Positions 1 through 5,077 of a DNA stretch of 6,083 nucleotides are shown piece after piece. Numbering within the stretch: position 1 is the first letter of the stretch; every line of letters begins with the position of its first letter. The notes beneath the pieces were generated by a model, which had not been told where the DNA came from, made no database searches, and saw nothing but the letters and a program-made list of their open reading frames with translations. Source of the DNA: Anaerobacillus sp. (GTDB lineage: Bacteria; Bacillota; Bacilli; Bacillales_H; Anaerobacillaceae); assembly GCA_007120055.1 (NCBI GenBank), contig SKOL01000597.1:1-6083 (forward strand), written 5' to 3'. The position numbers were made by a program, and so were the translations under genes.

Positions 1-140
1 ATAAGCGGCCTGTTCTCATGTGTGTCGTCAACCAAACCGAAGTGACAAAGCTAAAACAAATTGTTAAAAAAGTCGATCCTAGTGCTTTCGTTGTCGTTAC
101 GAATGCAACCGAAGTGTTAGGTGAAGGATTCAAGGATTAG
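1..140 (+). CDS. YitT-family membrane protein, C-terminal end (partial)
   Basis: Only the last 45 codons are present; the first complete codon is at 3 and the stop is TAG at 138-140. The peptide contains VLMCVVNQTEVTKLKQIV followed by DPSAFVVVTNATEVLGEGF. This is the pattern of the cytoplasmic C-terminal domain (DUF2179) of YitT/YvjA-type proteins, where a beta-alpha-beta fold ends in a conserved 'VLGEGF'. Full-length members have several N-terminal membrane helices, which lie outside the window. Their biochemical role is poorly known. In B. subtilis a YitT-family gene (yvjA) sits just upstream of cccB-ftsE-ftsX, so the position supports the call. The family assignment rests on a short fragment but on a distinctive ending. 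No clear terminator follows; a low-complexity repeat region begins at once. Confidence 0.82.
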   Translation, partial: KRPVLMCVVNQTEVTKLKQIVKKVDPSAFVVVTNATEVLGEGFKD

Positions 141-375
141 ATAGGAGTTAGTGGGTTGGATTAGATTAGTTAGTTGGTTTGTTGGTTAGTGGTTAGTTTG
201 TTTGGATAGGTGTTTTTCGATTAGTCAAAAGTTGGAAATTTACAAAGTGGAAATTTATGTTTCCATTTTCCATTTTCCAACTTTCCAACATTTCCAACCT
301 TCCGACCTCCTAACTTTCCAACCTTCTAACTTTCCACCTTTCCACCTTTCCAACATTTCTACTTCCCACCTATTG
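141..375. repeat. Low-complexity degenerate repeat region (GT-rich arm, then TTTCCAAC-like array)
   Basis: There is no credible gene here. From about 148 to 212 the + strand is almost only G, T and A, built from GGTTAG and GTTGG words. From about 260 to 370 it becomes C/T-rich, made of roughly a dozen drifted 7-9 base units near TTTCCAAC, TTTCCAC or TTCTAAC. Inverted repeats occur within it. AAAGTTGGAAA (228-238) is the exact complement of TTTCCAACTTT (274-284), with an inner TGGAAA/TTTCCA hairpin (248-253/260-265). ATAGGTG (206-212) matches CACCTAT (367-373). The GT-rich arm could pair loosely with the CCAAC array as RNA. Function is unknown; it may be a slippage-generated or mobile repeat and may also help stop upstream transcription. 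Confidence 0.7.
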
Positions 376-378
376 ACC

Positions 379-405
379 GTTTAATATGTTGTGCTTTTGG
401 GGAAT
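379..405 (+). promoter_or_regulatory. Candidate sigma-B promoter for the first cytochrome gene
   Basis: GTTTAA (379-384) is followed after 15 bases by GGGAAT (400-405). Both hexamers match the general-stress sigma-B consensus (GTTTAA / GGGWAW); the spacer is at the long end of the usual 12-15. The start would lie near 412, giving a leader of about 60 bases. A weaker sigma-A option is TTGTGC (389-394) with TATATG (413-418). Confidence 0.48.
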
Positions 406-471
406 ACTACCCTATATGTGTAAGAACTAAAAAACACAATAAAACATACCTTAGGGAGGGTCTTAGAAAAG

Positions 472-849
472 ATGAAGAAATTACTTATTGCATTGTTTGG
501 TGCAGCTTTAGTTTTAGGTGCTTGTGGTGCAGCGGATGAGCCAGCTCCAGCACCAGAGGAAACGCCAGAAGAAGCGCCGGAAGAAACTCCAGCGGATGAC
601 GCAACGGATGAAACTGCTGAAGCAGTAACTTTTGATGCGACGGAGGCACAAGAATCTTATCAATCATGTGCTGGCTGTCACGGTGGAGACTTACAAGGTG
701 GCGGAGCATATGCTAGCCCGATCACGGGATTGTCATATGAACAAGTGTTAGCCGCTATTGAGCAAGGACCTGGTACAATGCCAGCAAATGCCGGCGGAGT
801 TACTGGCCAAGAAGCAGAAAACTTAGCCGCATGGATTGCTGCTCAATAA
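472..849 (+). CDS. cccB: Lipoprotein cytochrome c-551 type, very acidic (CccB-like)
   Basis: A small c-type cytochrome anchored outside the membrane by lipid, expected to carry electrons between the bc complex and an oxidase. The 125 residues start with a lipoprotein signal (residues 1-17) and a lipobox LGAC with Cys18. A flexible Pro/Glu/Ala linker follows (19-52), then the haem domain: CAGCH at 66-70 (Cys66, Cys69 and His70 bind haem), GPGTMP with Met103 as likely sixth ligand, and a C-terminal LAAWIAAQ helix. The mature chain has about 21 Asp/Glu and no Lys or Arg, which is extreme and suggests an alkaliphilic or halophilic host. GGGAGG (454-459) lies 12 bases before the ATG. Its position upstream of ftsE matches B. 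subtilis cccB. A shorter paralogue follows at 1205. Confidence 0.92.
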   Translation: MKKLLIALFGAALVLGACGAADEPAPAPEETPEEAPEETPADDATDETAEAVTFDATEAQESYQSCAGCHGGDLQGGGAYASPITGLSYEQVLAAIEQGPGTMPANAGGVTGQEAENLAAWIAAQ

Positions 850-864
850 AATAGTGAATTAAAG

Positions 865-913
865 AAAATGGGTGTTCAAGTAGTGTCACATACTTAAAAG
901 GCGACCATTTTTT
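865..913 (+). terminator. Probable terminator hairpin after first cytochrome gene
   Basis: AAAATGG (865-871) can pair with CCATTTT (905-911), and inside it AAGTA (878-882) pairs with TACTT (891-895). Six T residues (908-913) end the structure, partly used in the stem. The interior is imperfect, so its strength is uncertain. Confidence 0.45.
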
Positions 914-918
914 CCTCT

Positions 919-950
919 AGGTGACTGAACGTTGTTTCGGTCACCTTCTT
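919..950 (+). terminator. Second hairpin, strong stem, likely terminator
   Basis: AGGTGACTGAA (919-929) pairs with TTCGGTCACCT (936-946) over 11 pairs with one G-U and a 6-base loop. It is followed by TCTT and, after AC, TTTT, so the U-tract is broken. It stands directly behind the hairpin at 865-913 and probably backs it up. The 3' arm can also pair with AAGGCGACC (898-906) with one mismatch. Confidence 0.55.
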
Positions 951-1099
951 ACATTTTCGCGACATTAATACATAAAAAAAGACGAAATTGTCAATAGTGA
1001 TGTGATAATTTTCCTTGTTGATTCATTTCTAACAATTTAAGCTAAAGATTAATGTATTTCATAGTTAATATTATCGCGCCATTAAGTATCTATAAGTAG

Positions 1100-1128
1100 T
1101 TGCGTAATTTGTTCGCACTACATATAGT
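1100..1128 (+). promoter_or_regulatory. Candidate sigma-A promoter for the second cytochrome gene
   Basis: TTGCGT (1100-1105), a 17-base spacer, then TATAGT (1123-1128), which is 5 of 6 to the -10 consensus; the -35 box is weak. The leader would be about 70 bases. The remainder of the 850-1204 spacer holds the two hairpins above and otherwise AT-rich sequence in which I see nothing else. Confidence 0.45.
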
Positions 1129-1204
1129 TTGGCATGGCTTAGACTAGGTAATTATGAAATTCACTCAGATAGAAAAATATCTTTAAATTTTAAGGAGTGT
1201 AGAA

Positions 1205-1531
1205 ATGAAGAAAAAGTTGTTAATGGTAAGTATGTTGTTCACGCTTGTAACATTAGCGGCCTGTGGCAGCGGTGATATTTCAGAAGTAAATATGGAACAT
1301 CCTGTTGAAATTGATGCAGCACAAGCTCAGTCCGACTATCAAAGGTGTGCATCTTGTCACGGTCAAAATTTAGAAGGTGGTCCATATCGACAGTACATGC
1401 TAGAACCGTTAATTGGAATGTCCTATGAAAAAGTACTTACTGATATTATTGAAGGCCCAGGTTCAATGCCTGCAAGTATGGTTACAGGAGATCGTGCGAG
1501 AAATTTAGCCGCATGGATTGCCGAGCAATAA
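1205..1531 (+). CDS. Lipoprotein cytochrome c-551 paralogue (CccB-like)
   Basis: A second small lipoprotein cytochrome c of 108 residues. A signal peptide (1-19) ends in lipobox LAAC with Cys20. The linker is short and mixed (21-36) rather than the Pro/Glu run of its upstream neighbour. The haem site is CASCH (48-52), the likely axial Met is Met88 in GPGSMP, and the C-terminus LAAWIAEQ nearly repeats that of the first copy. The region DAAQAQSDYQRCASCHG through the end aligns almost without gaps to the first protein, so the pair looks like a tandem duplication that has diverged. This copy carries five Lys/Arg against about 13 Asp/Glu in its mature part, so it is much less acidic. AAGGAG (1192-1197) lies 7 bases before the ATG. 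It has its own promoter and terminator, so it is probably expressed separately. I leave the symbol empty because cccB fits the first copy equally well. Confidence 0.9.
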   Translation: MKKKLLMVSMLFTLVTLAACGSGDISEVNMEHPVEIDAAQAQSDYQRCASCHGQNLEGGPYRQYMLEPLIGMSYEKVLTDIIEGPGSMPASMVTGDRARNLAAWIAEQ

Positions 1532-1543
1532 CCAATATTCTAC

Positions 1544-1575
1544 TCCCCTCATCTTACAAAGGTGGGGGATTTTTT
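1544..1575 (+). terminator. Rho-independent terminator of second cytochrome gene
   Basis: TCCCCT plus ATCTT (1544-1555, one bulged C) pair with AAGGT plus GGGGGA (1559-1569) around an ACA loop. A run of six T (1570-1575) follows, 12 bases after the stop codon. This is the clearest terminator in the window. Confidence 0.88.
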
Positions 1576-1684
1576 ATAGGATCGGAAAATATACAGTCTA
1601 GCCAATTGGTGGCTGAAAACCAAAGGGACCTTTCCTTAAAAAGAATAACTTAGCTCATGAAATAAAATTGTAATATTTTTCAGC

Positions 1685-1712
1685 TTAATTTGTAGATTTA
1701 TGATGTTATAAT
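1685..1712 (+). promoter_or_regulatory. Sigma-A promoter with extended -10 for ftsEX
   Basis: TATAAT at 1707-1712 is a perfect -10 box preceded by TG one base upstream (1704-1705), the extended -10 form. The -35 candidate TTAATT (1685-1690) is poor, as is common with extended -10 sites. Transcription would start near 1719, leaving a leader of about 109 bases. In that leader TCTTCGATT (1756-1764) can pair with AATCGAGA (1802-1809) with one bulge, just ahead of the ftsE ribosome binding site; whether this matters is unknown. Confidence 0.65.
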
Positions 1713-1827
1713 GGAATTTGAGACGATTGATGTATAAATATGTTTTTTAATAGAGTCTTCGATTAAGCTAATTAACAGAATTTTTACACCATAAAGATTA
1801 AAATCGAGATTAGGAAGTGAGAAAGCC

Positions 1828-2514
1828 ATGATCGAAATGAAAGAAGTATGGAAGACGTACCCGAACGGTGTCATGGCCATCAACGGCATTGATGTGTCCA
1901 TTTCCAAAGGGGAATTTGTTTACGTTGTAGGCCCAAGTGGAGCAGGGAAATCCACTTTTATAAAATTAATGTATCGCGAAGAAAAACCGACAAAAGGTTC
2001 AGTCGTTGTTAGCGGTTATGACCTCGGAGCGATAAAAGAAAAAAAAATACCGAAATTTAGACGAAACCTTGGAGTTGTTTTCCAAGATTTTAAATTACTA
2101 CCGACCTTATCTGTATACGAGAATGTCGCTTTTGCTTTAGAAGTGATAGAAGAAAGCTCTTCCAATATTAAGCGAAAAGTAATGAAAGTGTTAGATATTG
2201 TTAAGTTAAAAAATAAAGCGCGTTTCTTCCCGCACGAATTATCGGGTGGGGAACAGCAACGTGTCGCGATTGCAAGAGCGATCGTTAACAATCCTGCGAT
2301 TCTTATTGCGGACGAGCCTACAGGGAATTTGGATCCAGATACGTCGTGGGAAATTATGAGGATTTTAGAAGAGATTAACAACAGAGGTACGACGATTTTG
2401 ATGGCAACACATAACAAAGAAATTGTTAATACCATTCGCAAACGTGTAATCGCAATTGAAGGTGGCCGTATTGTCCGAGACCAAGTAAGGGGGGAATATG
2501 GTTATGAAAGGTAG
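1828..2514 (+). CDS. ftsE: Cell-division ABC transporter ATP-binding protein FtsE
   Basis: The cytoplasmic ATPase of the FtsEX complex, which turns ATP hydrolysis into a conformational signal across the membrane that activates cell-wall hydrolases. All ABC landmarks are present in 228 residues: Walker A GPSGAGKST (35-43, Lys41), Q-loop Gln86 in VFQDFKLLP, signature LSGGEQQ (138-144), Walker B ILIADEP (158-164) with catalytic Glu163, D-loop NLDPDT (167-172) and switch His195 in ATHNKE. The stretch YREEKPTKG and the end RGEYGYER are typical of Bacillus FtsE. Length is normal for the family. AGGAAG (1812-1817) sits 10 bases before the ATG. Its 3' end overlaps ftsX by 17 bases, pointing to translational coupling and equal synthesis. 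Confidence 0.97.
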   Translation: MIEMKEVWKTYPNGVMAINGIDVSISKGEFVYVVGPSGAGKSTFIKLMYREEKPTKGSVVVSGYDLGAIKEKKIPKFRRNLGVVFQDFKLLPTLSVYENVAFALEVIEESSSNIKRKVMKVLDIVKLKNKARFFPHELSGGEQQRVAIARAIVNNPAILIADEPTGNLDPDTSWEIMRILEEINNRGTTILMATHNKEIVNTIRKRVIAIEGGRIVRDQVRGEYGYER

Positions 2515-3397
2515 AACACTAGTTAGACATGGAAAAGAAGGGGTTAAAAGCCTAGTTCGTAATGGTTGGATGACCTTTGCTTCAGTTAGTGCTGTTGCGA
2601 TTATGCTTTTAATCGTAGGTGTTTTTCTACTATTAATTCTAAATTTAAACCACTTTGCAACTTCTGTAGAAGAAGATGTTGAAGTTCGTGTGTTCATTGA
2701 ATTAACAGCAACAGAAGAGCAGCAAGAGGAACTTAGGCAGAAAATAGAACGTGTCAGAAATGTTGATTCTATTACTTATGTCCCTAGAGAAGAAGGGTTA
2801 GAACAATTTATTGAAAGTTTAGGTGAACAAGGCGAGATTTTTGAGACGTTAAGGGGCGAAAATCCACTTTATGACGTCTATGTAGTACAAGCTGTAACCC
2901 CTCATCAAACTGAAGGTGTAGCTAATGCCATTGAAAACCTCCCTTATGTAGAAGAAGTTGGTTACGGCAAAGATATTGTAGATCAGTTATTTACCTTTAC
3001 GAGTATGGCAAGACAAATTGGTTTCTTTTTAATTGTTGGTTTAATGTTTACAACCATGTTTTTAATTGCCAATACGATCAAGTTAACGATCGTTGCTAGA
3101 AAAAGAGAAATCAAGATTATGAAGCTAGTAGGAGCTACAAACGGTTTCATCCGTTGGCCTTTCTTCGTAGAAGGGTTACTGTTAGGAACGGTCGGGTCAT
3201 TAATTCCGGTAGCAATTTTAGCGTTAGGTTACAATAAGTTGTTTGATAGTTTTAGTCACAGTATCGAGTTTATGTTTATAGATTTACTTTCACCCAACCC
3301 ATTACTTTTTCAAGTGGCAGCTATTTTAATTGGAATTGGTGCGTTTATCGGTATTTGGGGAAGTATGATGTCTGTTCGTAAGTTCTTAAAAGTGTAA
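2498..3397 (+). CDS. ftsX: Cell-division protein FtsX (membrane subunit)
   Basis: The membrane partner of FtsE. It has the FtsX layout in 299 residues: a short cytoplasmic N-terminus with VRNGWMTFASVSAV, TM1 (about 29-50), a large extracellular domain (about 52-172) that in other species contacts the wall hydrolase or its activator, then TM2 (173-196), TM3 (222-245) and TM4 (268-290). The cytoplasmic loop between TM2 and TM3, REIKIMKLVGATNGFIRWPF, is the conserved coupling segment that docks on FtsE. It ends in VRKFLKV, as Bacillus FtsX proteins do. The A/G-rich AAGGGGGG (2487-2494) lies inside ftsE; ATG 2498 is very close to it and ATG 2504 (start MKGRT) is an equally good start. A weak hairpin separates it from the hydrolase gene downstream. 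Confidence 0.97.
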   Translation: MVMKGRTLVRHGKEGVKSLVRNGWMTFASVSAVAIMLLIVGVFLLLILNLNHFATSVEEDVEVRVFIELTATEEQQEELRQKIERVRNVDSITYVPREEGLEQFIESLGEQGEIFETLRGENPLYDVYVVQAVTPHQTEGVANAIENLPYVEEVGYGKDIVDQLFTFTSMARQIGFFLIVGLMFTTMFLIANTIKLTIVARKREIKIMKLVGATNGFIRWPFFVEGLLLGTVGSLIPVAILALGYNKLFDSFSHSIEFMFIDLLSPNPLLFQVAAILIGIGAFIGIWGSMMSVRKFLKV

Positions 3398-3409
3398 CAT
3401 TCCAAAGGG

Positions 3410-3458
3410 AAAAAGCGGGGCATCTTGGCATAAATTTACGGTATGCAAAAGCTTTTTT
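3410..3458 (+). terminator. Weak intercistronic hairpin between ftsX and the M23 gene
   Basis: AAAAAGC (3410-3416) pairs with GCTTTTT (3451-3457), with GCATA/TATGC (3428-3432/3442-3446) inside and a run of T (3453-3458) at the end. The outer stem is mostly A-T. It may attenuate rather than stop transcription, since I see no convincing promoter before the next gene. Confidence 0.4.
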
Positions 3459-3508
3459 AAAATTTTTAGTTTGAAAAGTTGATAATCAGTGAGGGGGAAG
3501 CCGGTACG

Positions 3509-4795
3509 ATGAGGAGAAGAGTGTTACTTATATTTTCAGTTTTAATATTAGCTTTTGCTAGTTTCATATCAATGCTAGGTTCTGATCATGTTGAAGCCAA
3601 CTCAGAGTTACAAAATAAAATTCAATCGATTCAAGAAGAGCGTTCTGGTAACCAAGCGGAACTAGAAGAAAAAGAAAGAGAAATACAAGCATTGGAAAGA
3701 GAAATGGAAAAGCTTGATAGTGAGCTTCGTACCATTGATCATGAAACGACAGTTACAAATCAAAAAATTCGTGAAAAAGACGAAGAAATAGAAAATACGA
3801 AAGAAGCGATTGAACAGTTAGTAGAAGAAATCCACGTGTTAGAAGAACGAATTGCTGAACGAGATGAGTTATTAAATAGTCGTGTTCGTTCAATGTATAA
3901 AAACGGAGGATCTGTCAATTTTATGGAGGTCATTCTTGGAGCTCGTAGTTTCGGTGATCTAATTAACCGAATCACTGCACTAAATACGATCGCTCAACAA
4001 GACCGAAATATTTTAGAAGCACACCATAATGATAAAAATGAACTTGAAGAAATAAAACAAGAAGTAGAAAATCAACTAATCACTTTAGAGGACCAGATGG
4101 TGGAACTTGAGCAATTAAAAGAAAAATTAGTTGAGCAAAGTAAAGAAAAAGGTCGTATACTTGATCGACTTGAGCTACAAGAAGGACAACTGTCTGCTGA
4201 ATTAGGCGATCTAGAAGGGGCAGATCAGATTCTTGCTGCACAAGAAAAAGCGATCCAGCAAGAGTTAGCAGCATGGGAGAGACGCCAGAGAGAATTAGAA
4301 GAACAGCGTAAACGTGAAGAAGAACGAAGGAAACAAGAGCAGCAAGCCTCTAGCAACAATAATAATTCAACTCCGACAGATACATCTGGAAGTATATTTA
4401 TGCGCCCGACAACGGGTGCGATTACATCCCCTTACGGACCGCGTTGGGGCAGATTCCATCACGGAATTGATATCGGTAAAGGCGGAAGATCAGGTGATGT
4501 TCACGTCGTTGCTGCCGAAGCTGGTACAGTTATTCGTTCTTATTACTCGGCGAGTTATGGTAATACCGTGATGATATCGCATAACGTCAATGGACAAGTC
4601 GTGACAACGCTTTATGCTCATCTTGAAAACCGTTTTGTTTCTGATGGACAACGTGTTGAAAGGGGACAACTTTTAGGTTATATGGGGAATACAGGTCGCT
4701 CGTTTGGACCTCATTTACACTTTGAAGTCCATGAAGGCCCATGGAACGTAGCAAAATCAAATTCTGTTAACCCGATGAACTACATCCCTAATTAG
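3509..4795 (+). CDS. Secreted coiled-coil M23 peptidoglycan hydrolase (PcsB/EnvC type)
   Basis: A 428-residue exported wall enzyme. A signal peptide (1-30, MRRRV then a hydrophobic stretch, likely cleaved at VEA/N) leads into two long Glu/Lys-rich coiled coils (about 32-115 and 165-280). These flank a hinge with RSMYKNG (127-133) and NFMEVILGARSFGDLINR (137-154), the PcsB-type regulatory region. After a Ser/Asn/Thr linker (281-296) comes an M23/LytM endopeptidase domain (300-428) with HHGID (His317, Asp321), YAHL (His371) and HLHFEV (His402, His404), the expected zinc ligands and catalytic His. It therefore looks active, unlike EnvC of E. coli. It lies next to ftsEX, whose FtsX loop activates such coiled-coil proteins elsewhere, so it is probably the cognate FtsEX-controlled hydrolase. 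Start ATG 3509 is chosen because GAGGGGG (3491-3497) lies 11 bases upstream and it gives a proper signal peptide; a TTG at 3479 has no ribosome site. Confidence 0.93.
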   Translation: MRRRVLLIFSVLILAFASFISMLGSDHVEANSELQNKIQSIQEERSGNQAELEEKEREIQALEREMEKLDSELRTIDHETTVTNQKIREKDEEIENTKEAIEQLVEEIHVLEERIAERDELLNSRVRSMYKNGGSVNFMEVILGARSFGDLINRITALNTIAQQDRNILEAHHNDKNELEEIKQEVENQLITLEDQMVELEQLKEKLVEQSKEKGRILDRLELQEGQLSAELGDLEGADQILAAQEKAIQQELAAWERRQRELEEQRKREEERRKQEQQASSNNNNSTPTDTSGSIFMRPTTGAITSPYGPRWGRFHHGIDIGKGGRSGDVHVVAAEAGTVIRSYYSASYGNTVMISHNVNGQVVTTLYAHLENRFVSDGQRVERGQLLGYMGNTGRSFGPHLHFEVHEGPWNVAKSNSVNPMNYIPN

Positions 4796-4800
4796 AAAAA

Positions 4801-4829
4801 TTGCTTATTAAAAAATAATCTTTTATAAT
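4801..4829 (+). promoter_or_regulatory. Candidate sigma-A promoter upstream of ctpB
   Basis: TTGCTT (4801-4806), 17-base spacer, then a perfect TATAAT (4824-4829). The -35 box is weak. The -10 box overlaps the left arm of the inverted repeat at 4822-4836, so it may be fortuitous. Transcription would start near 4836 and run through the repeat. Confidence 0.4.
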
Positions 4830-4891
4830 GGACAATAATTCAAAATTCAAAACTCAAAATCCAAAACCCAAAACCAATTGTCCATTGTAAA
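4822..4891. repeat. 15-bp inverted repeat enclosing CAAAA-rich quasi-repeats
   Basis: Positions 4822-4836 pair with 4877-4891 over 15 pairs with one G-U; the core AATGGACAAT/ATTGTCCATT is perfect. The 40-base interior (4837-4876) is made of five to six drifted units, ATTCAAA, ATTCAAAA, CTCAAAA, TCCAAAA, CCCAAAA, that change step by step from T-rich to C-rich. It codes for nothing visible. Origin is unknown: a small non-autonomous repeat or a slippage product are both possible. Confidence 0.7.
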
Positions 4892-4920
4892 TTCTAAATT
4901 TATAAAGCTCGTCATATACT
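4892..4920 (+). promoter_or_regulatory. Alternative sigma-A promoter just ahead of the ctpB structured leader
   Basis: TTCTAA (4892-4897), 17-base spacer, then TATACT (4915-4920), 5 of 6 to the -10 consensus. A start near 4927 would place the 5' end only a few bases before the closing helix of the structured leader (4932), which is what one expects of a riboswitch transcript. The -35 box is poor. The -10 also partly resembles a sigma-E CATA..A.T box. Confidence 0.38.
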
Positions 4921-4927
4921 TACAAAA

Positions 4928-5077
4928 GATAGAGAGAGGCGAACTCAAACAAAGTGTGTATCACGCTCTGCACCTATACGAAAGGGAATGAATATTACCT
5001 GAAGCTATAGAGTTAGGGAGGCGGTGAACGGTCACTATTTGAGTTAGCCTCTTTTCCGCAAAAAATGAGGTGAAAAT
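4928..5077 (+). ncRNA. Structured leader of ctpB, riboswitch-like, class not recognised
   Basis: A closing helix pairs 4932-4940 with 5047-5055 and 4942-4949 with 5038-5045: 17 pairs including the perfect AACTCAAA/TTTGAGTT and AGAGGC/GCCTCT, interrupted by one G-A mismatch. It encloses three hairpins: AGTGTG/CACGCT (4953-4967, loop TAT), CTATA/TATAG (4974-5010) with an inner AGG.AAT/ATT.CCT hairpin, and GGTGA/TCACT (5023-5036). The 3' strand of the closing helix (5047-5055) can alternatively pair with 5062-5071, which contains the ctpB Shine-Dalgarno. So the two states are mutually exclusive: closing helix formed and ribosome site free, or closing helix open and ribosome site masked. The pairing is read directly from the sequence; the switching role is inference. 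It does not match the riboswitch cores I know. Confidence 0.55.
5067..5073 (+). promoter_or_regulatory. ctpB ribosome binding site, potentially masked
   Basis: GAGGTGA lies 4 bases before ATG 5078 and fixes the start. GAGGT (5067-5071) can pair with GCCTC (5047-5051), and AAAA (5062-5065) with TTTT (5052-5055), forming a hairpin around CCGCAA. CACCT (4971-4975) in the leader could also pair with AGGTG, though five bases may be chance. Confidence 0.75.

Noticed and set aside
202..384. A 60-codon open frame on the + strand
   Set aside because: It only translates the TTTCCAAC repeat array (PSNFPPFHLS-like words), has no ribosome binding site and no family resemblance.
988..1009. TTGTCA with GATAAT as a promoter for the second cytochrome gene
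   Set aside because: The spacing is only 10 bases, too short for sigma-A; the pair at 1100-1128 has proper spacing.
1612..1684. Inverted words GCTGAAAA (1612-1619) and TTTTCAGC (1677-1684) upstream of ftsE
   Set aside because: Eight bases separated by 57 in AT-rich sequence can arise by chance, and no other structure supports it.
3479..3508. TTG start extending the M23 hydrolase by 10 residues
   Set aside because: No Shine-Dalgarno upstream, and the extra residues would spoil the signal peptide. ATG 3509 has GAGGGGG in front of it.
4989..5017. TGAATA (4989-4994) as a sigma-G -35 box for ctpB
   Set aside because: No CATACTA-like -10 is found 17-18 bases downstream, and the site lies inside the paired region of the leader.
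4973..5027. Resemblance of the ctpB leader to TPP (ACCTGA...AGGGA) or M-box (CCTATACG) riboswitch words
   Set aside because: The matches are short and the remaining conserved elements, such as the TPP CUGAGA segment or the M-box core, are missing or in the wrong order.
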